NCBI GenBank assembly: GCA_942486035.1
Contig: CALNXK010000165.1
Location: 953,501 to 1,017,500, forward strand
DNA: 64,000 bases
From: Porites lobata
Lineage: Eukaryota > Cnidaria > Anthozoa > Scleractinia > Poritidae
Direction of reading: 5' to 3'
Shown: piece after piece, positions 54,801 to 59,310 of the stretch
How the letters are laid out: every line of letters begins with the position of its first letter
How positions within the stretch are numbered: position 1 is the stretch's first letter
Notes under the pieces: generated by a model
Database searches by the model: none
What the model was told of the DNA's origin: nothing
The model's input: only the letters and a program-made list of their open reading frames with translations
Made by a program: the position numbers and the translations under genes

Positions 54801-57800
54801 AGATTTCAAAGAAAATTTTGGGAATGACCCTTCATCATTTCTGCATGTAGTTATGATTATTCAACTTCCTCGACTTGTCGGAGGCTGTGGAGCATTTGCT
54901 GGTTTCCAGGGAGGAAGGAAGCTGTCTGTTCACATTGACGAACTTCGACCGCCAACTGGTCACATCCCAGCCATTCAATTCATGGTGGATCGGTCAATGA
55001 GTGAGTTATTTGATGTTGCATCAAGCAGCATACGGGTGGACAAAAAAATACGTTGAGGCAGCGAGAGATGACATGGAAGTCGACGAACAGAGTGATGCTA
55101 TTGCGGATAGAGTAAATATCGTCAGCCTTTTTGAGAAGCTGTGTTCAAGCAGCTATTGCAAGAATTGATGCTGAACCATGGCGCTCATCACGATCAACAC
55201 GGCGAATTGAGCTTATGCTGAGTCTTCTTCGAGACGGTAGAACAGATGGGACTGGTAAGGGTGGCGTTCAGTTATCTTTAATTATTCCCTCGTTATGATT
55301 GTCTCAAGTTTCACAACATTATACCAAGCCAGTGGACTCCTTGCAAAGTATGAAACAGTTTGAAGTCACTGCGATTCCTTAGACAACTGCCCGTGCTGAG
55401 CGTTTTGTCAACAAGGATCTTTCTTCATGGTTTGATTGGCTTCTAGTAACCAATTGATCATGTCAGCAACATTTTTTCTTCTTACTTTATAGATCTATCA
55501 TTTGCTACTATTCTGGCTCGACGAATCCACAAACTTCTTCAAGAAAAGGATGAACGGGCTGGAAATAAGGCAAATGACTGGCTACGCTCTGAGGCTTTAA
55601 GCGGTACTGGAATCCAAGAAAATGGAACATTCAGGAAAGCCCTGTGGCAAAGAGTCTATTCATCAGTTATTTCAATTCTTTCTGAAGTAATCGCTTTCGT
55701 TGACCGTGACTCCAACCTAGACCTGCTGATGGATGGAGGGAATTGGTTTTCAAGTCTTTGGCTAGGGTTTTTCCAAAGTGAAAACATAGTCGAACTTCAT
55801 TATGAGAGCTTTTTGTCGCTGGAAAGTGATATCATACGAGAACGTGTTCCTGTGGTCACCTCGGGTCGTGAAAAGCAGTCGTTTGAACTGCAGTTTCCTT
55901 TCTCTTGGATAATTAAGGAAAGAATTGATGCCATGTGGAGGGAGGCTTCGAGCATTGCTGGTGAGACACTTTTTTTCTTTTAAAAAAGAGTTGTTTCATT
56001 TTTCATATTGTCTCTGAAAAACGTCTACGATCTCATCTTGATACTGTTGTGTCCTTTGTTGTCCTTAGCGGGATCAAACACGCCAATTCAACAGTGTTTA
56101 CATGACCTTGTAAACAATAGTGAAATGGGCCGTTTTCTTGACGAGTCTTCGTTAGAAGGTTGTAAAGAAGCTGCCGTTGAGCGTTATCTTCATGATTTTG
56201 TTCACATGGTGCTGAAGCCATTAGTACCTGAAGAGGAAGAGGTATAAGGCATAATTTCCGGAATGTTACTGGTGTTTTCCTACCCTGCACTGATTAAGAT
56301 TATTTTGCATTATATACTAGGGTTTTTTTTTTAATCCATAAGAATTGTTTTGAGCCGTTTTATATGCCTATTTTCTATTTTGAGAAATTCTCAACTTAAA
56401 ACTGACGTTTGCCGTTTGCCGTAAACGTGACTCTGAATCTCTCAAATGTCTTAATAATGTCATGTACACTACTGGACCTTTTTGTGAATGAGGGTTGCAA
56501 GTAAAGCAAATCTTTCTCGTAGACACTGCAATAATATACTGGTAAGAGCTCACCGCTAGCCTTTTTTTGATTTTGTTTTAGCTACTCCGTCAGGCTATTG
56601 TCACAGCCGCTCGCGAATGGTATGTCGACTCGAATTTTTCAGAGGAGTTTAATCTCAGCATCCCTCTTATCCATGTTGTGTATGACGCCATCGAGAAACG
56701 CTTGGCAAATTTCAGCCAACTGTTACATGCGCAGCGGGACATTGTAAGCGGTCTTCTAGAAGTCATTCCGCCCAACGAACAGGAGATGGTAAGAAAGGGT
56801 ATAAGTTAGGTAGCCTAATAATTAATATGTCCCATGACTGGGCTTTCGAGGGCACAGGAAAGAAACTAAGTAGTCTACTAGACGGTTTTCTTTTTTTGGG
56901 CACAAACCCGAAGCTACGTTTTGTTGTTACTTCGCATCTTGCAAAGTGTTCTTGAAAACTGTAATCGTAATGTAAGTGTTCTGCACTCACATAAATTACT
57001 TAGCACTAAAAATGTATATTTGGTAAAACACACTCCCTGTAATACTTTCTGCTTTGAAGAAAGTAGTAGTTGTCATGTGGTTTGTAGGACCTAATGCACA
57101 TATTTCCCTCAGAAACTCTACGGAATAGATGCAAAAATATGTTGTTTACTTTCTGTGAATGGACTTGTATGAAAAGCCGACCAATAACCCTATTGAACAC
57201 TTTCTTTCATGGATACATTACCTATTACTCCCTACTCCACAGTGTTTTCACAAAGCTTAGGCAGAGAAACTCGAAAGCACAACCAGCACCAACTTTGTCC
57301 CAAGACAGTGAATGTAATGAAGAAAGATATCAAACTTAAACATGGCCGGATAACACTATCTGACCGTCTATTGTAGTGTAGTAGCTTCTGACTACTAACC
57401 TTGTGATTTGCGAGGGAGAAACCCGACTCCTGGCACAAAACATTTACTCTCGGAAATCCTTGCTGTGACTATCTAAAGCTCGTGCCTCTGGGCTACCCAT
57501 GACTGTTTCCTTAACTTCTTGAATCCAACATTTAGGTCCTTGATGCAGTTGCCCTTCGGTTGTGTTTGTCACAGCTTGAACCAAGAGCAGAAGAGTTCGC
57601 TGATTCTCAGACTTGCTTAGTGTGGTGCAACAGAGTCCTGTCCATCAGATCAAGCGCCGAAAACATGCTTTACAGCAAATCACAGTATGGACCTAAATCA
57701 ACTCAGATTCTTAATCATTGCAGGTCTGTGACGAGCAATTTAGTGATACCTGGAAAAACGATCCTTGTAGTCTGTTGCAAATCTCTGGTAAATCCTTATT

Positions 57801-58370
57801 ACACTAAGGACAGCCTAAAAAACAAGTATTGTAAATTTAGAATTCTTGCAATAGCTCTTTTACTGCTAATAAAGGCCGAAGAAATTTGAAATTTCTTTTT
57901 GCAAATTCCACGAAATAAATAGCAATATGAAAACTTTCTGCAAAAGAGGCTTCATGTGAATAGTAATACTATAGGATTCCATCCACAGATAAAGAACTTA
58001 GATTGACATGATGTTTGAGCCAAAAGGTTTATGTAAAATACGTTCTCTTCATAATAGGTTCCTTGATCTTTCGGTTCACAGTGGTTTAGACCTCTTTTTC
58101 CTGGTCTTTATCAGGCGATGATCAAAACAGATCTGATGAAGACCAGCAGGACGCTGTTGAAACTTGGCGATCAATAGGAAAGTGACTGACGTCTAGAATT
58201 CCAAATTATGTTGATTATTACTTTCCATGCTATTCTCTTCTTTATTTCGCCATCCCAACAGGTCAACTTGGCAAAGAGTGTGCGCTGTAAGACTGTTTAT
58301 AGAACACACCTGTCTTGGTTCATCGACATGTCATCCAGCGGATGACGTAAATGCTTTCAAGCTTTGGAAG
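2587..58370 (+). CDS. RNF213: RNF213/mysterin-like giant AAA+ protein gene, 52 exons, both ends missing
   Basis: Seen: 52 plus-strand exons with AG/GT borders (one GC donor) whose phases agree at every join except 22/23 and 39/40. Their conceptual translation follows vertebrate RNF213 in order: N-terminal arm, a core with P-loops GCGKS (exon 21), GETGCGKT (exon 29) and GKPGSSKS (exon 36), then the segment leading to the RING. Known of the family: RNF213 is a cytosolic ubiquitin ligase with a dynein-like ATPase core, linked to antimicrobial ubiquitylation, lipid droplets and, in humans, moyamoya disease. Exon 1 enters in phase 1, so upstream exons exist outside the window or are unrecognised. 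Exon 52 ends at a donor and nothing recognisable follows, so RING, RZ finger and C-terminus are absent. Exon coordinates are in the block entries. RNF213 family membership is firm; functionality is doubtful because of the frameshifts in exon 47 and the missing E3 half. Confidence 0.92.
3334..3370. repeat. (CAAA)n/(CAGA)n microsatellite
   Basis: aaac units followed by agac units in intron 1. Confidence 0.9.
4442..4475. repeat. (CAAA)n microsatellite
   Basis: Repeated caaa units in intron 2. Confidence 0.9.
5283..5462 (-). mobile_element. Possible tRNA-derived SINE
   Basis: Read on the minus strand from 5462, the start resembles a tRNA: an A-box-like TTAGTAGGTAGAGCG is followed about 35 bases later by a B-box-like GGTCGTGGATCC. 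The remainder runs into intron sequence. It is weak as a tRNA gene and more like a SINE head. Confidence 0.4.
5590..9030 (+). mobile_element. CR1-like non-LTR retrotransposon, degenerate
   Basis: A PHD-like cluster, CVDCKKSVRTNQDAILCGSC followed by WFHTKCL, lies at about 5875-5970. An endonuclease (EEP) region follows at 6180-6835 with FDILFLSETRLD, VCYRSPN and FLGDFNIDML. Reverse transcriptase spans about 7390-8640 with FKKDDTTSVSNYR, IDLSKAFDSICHNLL, GVPQGSLLDH and the catalytic YADD at about 8138-8149. Several stops and shifts (6170, 6835, 6930, 7240, 8090) make it non-autonomous. It sits in sense orientation in intron 3 of the RNF213-like gene. Ends are approximate. Confidence 0.88.
9080..10285 (-). 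pseudogene. RecQ-like helicase fragment, broken
   Basis: Minus strand. From about 10285 the frame reads IVIVVCPLNSIVEDQL (motif Ia area), meets TAA at 10120-10122 and TGA at 10093-10095, then continues to the DEVH box VACVVDEVHCVEIW and a gtaagc donor near 9925. A second exon from about 9672 begins GEDFRKDF; a 16-bp tandem duplication then shifts the frame, after which it reads VPVMALTATAPSQM (motif III) and VLLATSALGMGVNAPYV (motifs V/VI), stopping at the repeat junction near 9087. The Walker A exon is missing, where a LINE 3' tail starts, and the C-terminal half is cut off. It lies opposite the host gene inside intron 3. Confidence 0.82.
10286..10473 (+). mobile_element. LINE 3' end fragment with GATT-type tail
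   Basis: A 5'-truncated fragment ends in an attgattgattt-type short repeat at about 10450-10473, as CR1/L2-like elements do. Its left edge coincides with the point where the RecQ reading frame is lost. It contains no coding sequence. Confidence 0.5.
10498..11060. mobile_element. MITE-like element with terminal inverted repeats
   Basis: The left end TAGTTCCAGAAAATATCC at 10498 is the inverse of ttggatattttttggaacta at 11041-11060 with one mismatch in the first 18 bases. The interior contains C-rich and A-rich runs and no convincing gene. A target duplication was not established. Confidence 0.55.
11959..12999 (+). CDS. RNF213: RNF213-like exons 4-5
   Basis: Exon 4 is 11959-12151 and exon 5 is 12926-12999. 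Exon 4 completes the split codon left by exon 3 nearly 6.8 kb upstream, so the LINE and RecQ insertions lie within one intron. Exon 4 contains SPLFELDPLFRRTF and RPFPKDEVCTTLARGLSV; exon 5 is a short Ala-rich helix beginning GQAAAATLNE. Exon 5 ends in phase 2 and joins exon 6 across the foldback element. No enzymatic motif is expected in this part of the arm. Confidence 0.72.
13506..15285. mobile_element. 1.78-kb foldback element with triplet-repeat core, TSD AATAAC
   Basis: The left end AGTAGTATAGGAGGGATGTT at 13506 is mirrored by the inverse sequence ending at 15285. The outer 470 or so bases of the two arms are nearly identical (about two differences in the first 250). AATAAC occurs directly outside both ends (13500-13505 and 15286-15291), a 6-bp target-site duplication. 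The inner arms consist of CTCC/CACC blocks punctuated by a unit like ATTTTTATTGTTTTCC, on opposite strands on each side of a short AAGGCC-rich centre at about 14226-14280. It has no transposase. It is inserted in intron 5 of the RNF213-like gene, 31 bases before exon 6. Confidence 0.93.
13980..14815. repeat. Composite CTCC/CACC triplet minisatellite core of the foldback element
   Basis: Left of about 14250 the plus strand is polypyrimidine (CTCCTC and CACCAC runs); right of it the plus strand is polypurine (GTGGTG and GAGGAG). Each run is separated by an AT-rich spacer like aaaacaatagaaatg. The right side has more copies than the left, so the arms have diverged by repeat expansion. Pro/Phe-rich frames here are translations of the repeat. 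Confidence 0.9.
15322..17168 (+). CDS. RNF213: RNF213-like exons 6-8
   Basis: Exon 6 is 15322-15637, exon 7 is 15954-16052, exon 8 is 17052-17168; all internal joins are phase 0. Exon 6 begins only 31 bases after the target-site duplication of the foldback element, so that insertion narrowly spares the acceptor. Exon 7 starts KWTKLFALEWG and seems to end with a GC donor (GAG then gcaaga) rather than GT; no in-phase GT donor precedes the next stop. Exon 8 starts CLCNDLVEVF. The region is predicted helical, matching the stalk of RNF213; no catalytic residues are visible. Confidence 0.78.
16111..16606. mobile_element. pogo/Tigger-like MITE with TA duplication
   Basis: The terminal inverted repeat CAGTGAAACC starts at 16111 and its inverse GGTTTCACTG ends at 16606, each flanked by TA (16109-16110 and 16607-16608). 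Subterminal tattaagcggacac motifs appear on both sides. It is 496 bp, without transposase. It lies in the intron between exons 7 and 8. Confidence 0.85.
17831..20880 (+). CDS. RNF213: RNF213-like exons 9-11
   Basis: Exon 9 is 17831-17972 (donor gtaaaa), exon 10 is 18998-19291, exon 11 is 20279-20880. Exon 9 ends one base into a codon that exon 10 completes, which decides its donor among several GT choices. Exon 11, 602 bp, is among the longest here and is rich in charged helices (ELKMTEKRKGRK, EMRLLISKNESP), ending DFRLVEDVRNQ. The intron between exons 10 and 11 holds a telomere-like tract and a GC-rich minisatellite. Confidence 0.82.
19449..19511. repeat. Interstitial telomere-like repeat
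   Basis: Imperfect CCCTAA units (several ccctaa and ctaatc variants) run for about 45 bases after an inverted ttaggg pair at 19450-19460. TTAGGG is the animal telomere unit, so this is a short interstitial copy in intron 10. Confidence 0.75.
20058..20090. repeat. GGGC/GGAC minisatellite, intron 10
   Basis: Repeated GGGCGGGCGGAC units; the G-runs could form a quadruplex on the plus strand. The same unit occurs at 41660-41700. Confidence 0.7.
20990..21107. mobile_element. Short foldback MITE in intron 11
   Basis: The arms at 20990-21048 and 21065-21107 are inverted copies sharing an ACACAGACGTTT core and GTCGCGCAAC-type inner ends. About 118 bp, in the intron between exons 11 and 12. Confidence 0.65.
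21284..24008 (+). CDS. RNF213: RNF213-like exons 12-15 (arm leading to the core)
   Basis: Exon 12 is 21284-21443, exon 13 is 22114-22331, exon 14 is 22766-23068, exon 15 is 23365-24008. Phases 1, 0 and 0 agree across the joins. Recognisable RNF213 signatures are LKVLVDLAIISAGETD in exon 13, LEWLKGLEKTHGSV and RFTLDDLKDLQSKLMLI in exon 14, and CVQRLATVYIALRKAG plus HFTTPQLLVLRRQL in exon 15. This is the best-conserved part of the arm and makes the family call safe. A MITE at 21846-22092 ends just 21 bases before the exon 13 acceptor. Confidence 0.92.
21846..22092. mobile_element. MITE with repeated subterminal motifs
   Basis: The ends GCCGTATTTATACTAGAGGA (21847) and its inverse ending acggcc (22092) are flanked by ATT on both sides. 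Internal copies of tagtataaatacgg and many GACGTC/AGACGTC palindromes fill the 247 bp. It ends 21 bases before exon 13. Confidence 0.75.
24365..25328 (+). CDS. RNF213: RNF213-like exons 16-18
   Basis: Exon 16 is 24365-24504, exon 17 is 24746-24820, exon 18 is 25222-25328; joins are phase 1. Exon 16 contains ETARCFDQTAGGEFLSLDEL. Exon 17 encodes a strongly basic patch, PPKRRRRHPKYLKRGKPN, before a Val/Ile strand. Exon 18 contains LPSFEEVLICSSNTTAEE, a recognisable RNF213 signature at the entry to the AAA core. The basic patch could be a linker or a nuclear-localisation-like sequence; that is inference. Confidence 0.88.
24865..25010. repeat. CGCG-rich interspersed repeat in intron 17
   Basis: A GC-rich island (gcgagcgtc, tcgcgcgtt) unlike the AT-rich flanks, ending actacgaataaagagcgg. 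Probably a dispersed MITE/SINE-like element; no coding sense. Confidence 0.35.
25894..26651 (+). CDS. RNF213: RNF213-like exons 19-20 (start of AAA core)
   Basis: Exon 19 is 25894-26044 (IELLWRRALTDSNGQ onward) and exon 20 is 26432-26651 (LSLVVICSSENEDRAHMAAA onward). The split codon at the 19/20 join and the phase 2 end of exon 20 agree with exon 21 at 28900. This part precedes the first P-loop-like unit of the dynein-like core. The intron after exon 20 carries a MITE at 26731-26949 and the Penelope-like insertion at about 27.3-28.2 kb. Confidence 0.9.
26731..26949. mobile_element. MITE with inverted ends in intron 20
   Basis: AAGAGTGGATTTCTACTGCC at 26731 is mirrored by the inverse of cagtggaaatcaatctt at 26933-26949, with ACGTACG-type palindromes inside both ends. 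219 bp, no coding sequence. Confidence 0.65.
27372..27428 (-). ncRNA. Hammerhead-like core in the left Penelope arm (mirror copy)
   Basis: This is the inverse of the right-arm motif: minus-strand CTGAAGA, stem II, GAAA and a GTC triplet in the same spacing. Because the two copies face each other, both strands of the element could make a related RNA fold. Stem I is again unsupported. Confidence 0.4.
28095..28150 (+). ncRNA. Hammerhead-like core in the right Penelope arm
   Basis: CTGAAGA (28100-28106, fits CUGANGA), a stem II with GACTACC against GGTTGTC (one mismatch), GAAA (28127-28130), a small stem III hairpin and a GTC triplet at 28142-28144 are present in order. The stem I strands do not pair convincingly, so it may be degenerate. 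The mirror copy lies on the minus strand at about 27372-27428. Confidence 0.45.
28900..29588 (+). CDS. RNF213: RNF213-like exons 21-22, first P-loop of the AAA core
   Basis: Exon 21 is 28900-29170 and exon 22 is 29415-29588. Exon 21 holds SSERAGCGKSLVVQRL, a compact Walker A (GCGKS), and later SRIFHLDVHPS; exon 22 holds LLFNLLILGVLKSTSGQVW and SDLYVIELT. In RNF213 the equivalent unit is the one usually numbered AAA2, which keeps a P-loop but is not considered a main hydrolysis site; that numbering is from family knowledge. The exon 22 end is ambiguous: the good donor at 29589 gives phase 0, whereas exon 23 needs phase 2. Confidence 0.9.
30040..33900 (-). mobile_element. CR1-like LINE on the minus strand, degenerate and split
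   Basis: From the 5' side: LEGDLVFKLNPGPSQ near 33510, endonuclease at 33477-32821 (LLNTQSVKNKTADFVD, DLVAITETWL, GGGGIGLLFRD, VVGDFNIHVD), RT at 31784-31416 (ASAKKSCMFDPFQTSILL) and 31388-31179 (STETALLKVHNDILLNM), the catalytic VYADD near 30953-30964, LKINDDKTELIVIGT at about 30840, and a C-terminal region to 30124. Stops and shifts are frequent. A plus-strand LINE tail is nested at about 31900-32455. It lies antisense in intron 22. Confidence 0.87.
31900..32455 (+). mobile_element. Nested LINE 3' end with AAGTTAC tail
   Basis: This plus-strand block interrupts the minus-strand LINE between its endonuclease and RT parts. A short frame (SNSLHLLKTKLKKNIIYDIL) looks like the end of an RT ORF, followed by an AT-rich 3' UTR and a tail of repeated aagttac units at about 32420-32455. 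Confidence 0.6.
34067..37408 (+). CDS. RNF213: RNF213-like exons 23-28 (between P-loops 1 and 2)
   Basis: Exons are 34067-34134, 34557-34731, 35158-35329, 36246-36340, 36642-36836 and 37286-37408. Exon 25 reads PSWAELRHFVNFLDSQLQAC and GDTLKGFRSFVVQFMILM; exon 27 reads HPYIFFNQDGVTMTFVGFH; exon 28 reads DDSYELTTDNLKKILAIHMR. All match RNF213 order and spacing, and all phases from 23 onward fit. Exon 23 is short, with an uncertain join to exon 22. The donor of exon 27 (gtatga) lies a few bases before a (TA)n tract and a hammerhead-ribozyme element. Confidence 0.92.
35660..36082. mobile_element. Second pogo-like MITE with TA duplication
   Basis: Left CCGTAAACCCTTTATTAAG and right cttaatagaggatttacgg are inverted copies, flanked by TA at 35658-35659 and 36083-36084. 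The interior is G-rich and non-coding. It lies in the intron between exons 25 and 26. Confidence 0.75.
36844..36890. repeat. (TA)n microsatellite next to the exon 27 donor
   Basis: About 23 TA units beginning seven bases after the exon 27 splice donor. Confidence 0.95.
36891..37153 (-). mobile_element. Hammerhead-bearing Penelope/retrozyme-like insertion in (TA)n
   Basis: About 263 bp of unique sequence holding the minus-strand ribozyme, bounded by (TA)n tracts at 36844-36890 and 37154-37174. The arrangement suggests insertion into a TA microsatellite. There is no GIY-YIG or reverse transcriptase frame, so it is a solo or non-autonomous copy. Confidence 0.7.
37004..37059 (-). ncRNA. Type I hammerhead ribozyme
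   Basis: On the minus strand, in order: TTGC (stem I), CTGATGA at 37055-37049, a nine-pair stem II (GTGTGGTCC with GGACCATAC, one G-U), GAAA at 37021-37018, a short stem III (CAG/CTG with the A-U closing pair), the GTC cleavage triplet and GCAA completing stem I. Cleavage is predicted between 37008 and 37007. All invariant core bases are present. The tiny stem III is typical of ribozymes in Penelope-like elements and metazoan retrozymes. It lies between two (TA)n tracts. Confidence 0.92.
37154..37174. repeat. (TA)n microsatellite
   Basis: About 10 TA units on the far side of the ribozyme-bearing insertion. Confidence 0.9.
37600..38420. repeat. Degenerate CACC/CTCC minisatellite in intron 28
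   Basis: Pyrimidine-rich units of about 40 bases (accaccacaattttatcgtcg-like) recur some 20 times with drift. The unit resembles the core of the foldback element at 13.5-15.3 kb but has no inverted arms. The long frames here are repeat translations. Confidence 0.7.
38488..39715 (+). CDS. RNF213: RNF213-like exons 29-32, active AAA unit (AAA3)
   Basis: Exons are 38488-38605, 38839-39074, 39157-39239 and 39582-39715, all phase-consistent. Exon 29 has Walker A GETGCGKTSLIRF; exon 30 has Walker B DTVLFFDEANTTDA and the sensor-like FIAACNPYRK; exon 31 has KLESAGLGYHV; exon 32 has PLRHLVYRVHSLPES and PLVWDFGQL. This is the AAA3 unit of RNF213, one of two hydrolytically competent sites in the family. 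All key residues (GK-T, DE, sensor Asn) are present, so this domain appears intact. Confidence 0.96.
39716..42376. other. Intron 32, 2.66 kb, no gene recognised
   Basis: Holds the minisatellite at 41660-41705 and AT-rich sequence. A minus-strand frame at 42088-41744 has no recognised motif. Confidence 0.5.
41660..41705. repeat. GGAC/GGGC minisatellite, intron 32
   Basis: GGACGGACGGGCGGGC-type units followed by ggtcggtc. Same family as 20058-20090. Confidence 0.75.
42377..43499 (+). CDS. RNF213: RNF213-like exons 33-35 (AAA3 to AAA4 linker)
   Basis: Exons are 42377-42472, 42983-43123 and 43339-43499, with joins in phase 0. The segments RVLTASQRYMRD, DECSFVSLRDVERAMRVMVW and LVLSIGVCYHARLQEREPYR are characteristic of RNF213 between AAA3 and AAA4. 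The 2.66-kb intron before exon 33 holds a GGGCGGAC minisatellite and otherwise no recognised gene. Confidence 0.93.
43856..46215 (+). CDS. RNF213: RNF213-like exons 36-38, active AAA unit (AAA4)
   Basis: Exons are 43856-44078, 44330-44688 and 46057-46215, all phase-consistent. Exon 36 has NVFMMVVCIELRIPL and Walker A GKPGSSKSLAKTVV; exon 37 has Walker B VVVLDEVGLAEDSP, the sensor-like GISNWALDPAKMNRG and SRGLPDTEELVESA; exon 38 opens with the continuation GICATDIRV and ends FFGLRDFYR. This is the AAA4 unit of RNF213, the other ATPase-competent module, and every catalytic motif is intact. Confidence 0.97.
44689..46056. other. Intron 37, 1.37 kb, nothing recognised
   Basis: AT-rich sequence without long frames, clear inverted repeats or family motifs. 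Confidence 0.5.
46370..46750. repeat. Satellite-like tract of GCCATTTTCGTCAAAAT variants
   Basis: Drifted copies of ttcgccattttcgtcaaaa recur across intron 38. Frames here are repeat translations. Confidence 0.7.
47199..52695 (+). CDS. RNF213: RNF213-like exons 39-43 (AAA5 region)
   Basis: Exons are 47199-47355, about 50764-50895, 51478-51585, 51816-51901 and 52507-52695. Signatures are MVYKTAEEHGREPRWPEIER in exon 39, VIFGSSFPKDQEYTQ in exon 40, METGRTVILLNLESLYESL in exon 41, GGQKYVDLGLGSHRVKCRVH in exon 42 and PIPLINRLEKHYL in exon 43. The exon 40 acceptor is chosen at the third of three adjacent AGs, because exon 39 ends in phase 0; a short unrecognised exon between 39 and 40 is also possible. 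The 3.4-kb intron between them is filled with satellite-like tracts and MITEs. Confidence 0.9.
47825..48095. repeat. GAAATTTCG-rich palindromic tract
   Basis: The palindrome-like cgaaatttcg recurs many times with short spacers. It lies in intron 39. Confidence 0.7.
48673..48805. mobile_element. 133-bp near-perfect foldback MITE
   Basis: GGGCCTGTTTACATGGAGTG at 48673 is mirrored by the inverse ending acagggtc at 48805; arms of nearly 60 bp leave a loop of about 15 bases. TTAA precedes and TTAC follows, compatible with a decayed TTAA duplication. Confidence 0.8.
49166..49561. mobile_element. 396-bp MITE with 6-bp duplication AGGAAT
   Basis: CAGGGGCACCCAACG at 49166 is mirrored by CGTTGGGTGCCCCTG ending at 49561. 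AGGAAT flanks both ends directly (49160-49165 and 49562-49567). The interior repeats an attttcgg motif. Confidence 0.85.
50205..50720. repeat. TTTCACG-rich satellite-like tract with an inserted ORF
   Basis: Variants of cgtttcacggataataaa recur at 50205-50285 and 50585-50715. Between them, on the minus strand (50594-50322), a 90-codon frame rich in Asp, Glu and Ser (SSSGISKPDQLSEYDNDSSD) interrupts the tract; its identity is unknown. Confidence 0.55.
53306..54288 (+). CDS. RNF213: RNF213-like exons 44-46 (AAA6 region)
   Basis: Exons are 53306-53426, 53798-54001 and 54152-54288, phase-consistent. Exon 44 has KYSPGDAFVGYHADTAACAV, exon 45 has LLLQCATPDAVVRLLSTHLA and HSSLTAFLRNALT, exon 46 has THSRLLSSNDLQDIA. 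All are collinear with RNF213 after AAA5. No P-loop is expected in this degenerate unit and none is seen. Confidence 0.92.
54672..55254 (+). CDS. RNF213: RNF213-like exon 47, carrying two frameshifts
   Basis: The exon opens with DFFAQLGGRKGLLIVQCDAG and runs through KLSVHIDELRPP, matching the RNF213 segment with GRGTAYVGFHGG-type sequence. At a run of seven A residues near 55044-55050 the frame is lost: the original frame meets TGA at 55054-55056, while the next frame continues with VEAARDDMEVDEQSDA and SLFEKL. Near 55142, in a TG-rich stretch, the frame shifts again to VQAAIARIDAEPWRSS before the donor at 55255. Both restored stretches fit the family, so these are small indels in a once-coding exon. 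They could be real lesions or assembly errors in low-complexity sites. Confidence 0.85.
55493..56788 (+). CDS. RNF213: RNF213-like exons 48-50 (before the RING)
   Basis: Exons are 55493-55960, 56069-56241 and 56582-56788, phase-consistent. Exon 48 has GTFRKALWQRVYSSVISIL, AFVDRDSNLDLL and FPFSWIIKERIDAMW; exon 49 has CLHDLVNNSEMGRFL and RYLHDFVHMVLKPL; exon 50 has IPLIHVVYDAIEKRLANFSQ. They correspond to the E3 shell/hinge region of RNF213 that leads to the RING. Confidence 0.92.
56789..57535. other. Intron 50, nothing recognised
   Basis: No transposon ends or coding motifs seen; short frames on both strands lack family signatures. Confidence 0.5.
57536..58370 (+). CDS. RNF213: RNF213-like exons 51-52, last recognisable exons
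   Basis: Exon 51 is 57536-57723 (VLDAVALRLCLSQL onward) and exon 52 is 58262-58370 (STWQRVCAVRLFIEHTCLG onward). The join is phase 2 and exon 52 ends in phase 0 at a gtgaga donor. In RNF213 this segment lies about 100 residues before the RING. I looked in all frames of 58371-64000 for a C-x2-C ... C-x-H-x2-C pattern and for the RZ-finger pattern and saw neither; instead the sequence turns into hammerhead and MITE repeats and opposite-strand genes. Confidence 0.88.
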
Positions 58371-58499
58371 GTGAGAATCAACCTTTTCTACCCATCCCCA
58401 AGCTTTGGAACGAGGTTGGGTGAGAATAGAAGGCACCGTGGTACTCTCGTCTTTTCTATGTATTTTAGCCGGTGACTTTAAGTTAAACTAGCAAGAGTG

Positions 58500-58700
58500 T
58501 TCCATTAAGTTGTAGATCCCGAGCTTTTAGATGCCTTACTCCTCAAGGGTTATACTTAGAGTGCCGTAACTTGAGCCCCAGACAAAGTTCAGTCGTCAAA
58601 ATTGCCTGATGAGTGTGGTCGTTTCACCATACGAAACAGTTCTGTAGCAATAAAACGATGATTACTCGTGAAACCTGAACTTCTGTGAAGTTATATGTAG
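58500..58700 (+). mobile_element. Hammerhead-bearing insertion, second copy
   Basis: It contains the plus-strand ribozyme at 58601-58651 and ends in (TA)n at 58701-58741. The left limit is arbitrary. It begins within 150 bases of the last RNF213-like exon. Confidence 0.6.
58601..58651 (+). ncRNA. Type I hammerhead ribozyme
   Basis: In order: ATTGC (58601-58605), CTGATGA (58606-58612), stem II GTGTGG with CCATAC, GAAA (58633-58636), stem III CAG-TT-CTG with the A-U closing pair, the GTA triplet and GCAAT (58647-58651) pairing back to ATTGC. Cleavage is predicted after 58646. The core is complete. Sequence downstream (aacgatgattactc) resembles the minus-strand copy near 37 kb, so both belong to one element family. 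Confidence 0.92.
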
Positions 58701-58703
58701 ATA

Positions 58704-58741
<38 letters not shown>
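58701..58741. repeat. (TA)n microsatellite
   Basis: About 20 TA units at the 3' end of the second ribozyme-bearing copy. Confidence 0.95.
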
Positions 58742-58744
<3 letters not shown>

Positions 58745-59310
58745 AATTTCTTAGAAAAAGCAGCGTTTTTACAAAAATATATTTTTTGTTAGAAAGTTGA
58801 TTTTTTTATGTAAAAAAGATGTATTTTTACAGAAAAAATTTTTGTAACAAAGCTGCTTTTCATGTAAAAAAGCCTATTTCTGTAAATAATGCCTTATTTG
58901 TGATATTGTGCTTATTTACACACACATAAATAGGCAGCTTCTTGGTTTTTACTGAACCACATTGATGTGCTTCTCAATGATTCTTAAATCAAGTTCGCGC
59001 TCCTATTTTACAACAGCCTGTAGGTTGGTTGTAGAAGTTCTTTCGTTTACTATTATTATTGTGTGAGCCGAAAACTGTACTGTTATGCATCCTTTTTTCC
59101 AAGGTTATCAGGTGCAATAATTGGTTTAAATGTCAACAAAACACTTGGCTATATTATAAATGAAGTCACTCTGTTTACATACATTGATAAGGGGCAGGAT
59201 GCAAGACGCGTGCACGCGTGGTCCAAGTTGTTAAGAAATTATATGTTACTCATTCATTTTAGCATTGAAAGTCCGAGAAACAAAATAATGCAACTCGATT
59301 AGTGTCATCT

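Noticed and set aside
58133..58162. CTGATGA ... GAAA hammerhead-like motif
   Set aside because: Stem II is weak at its base and neither the stem III closing pair nor stem I can be formed; at most a decayed Penelope-related motif.
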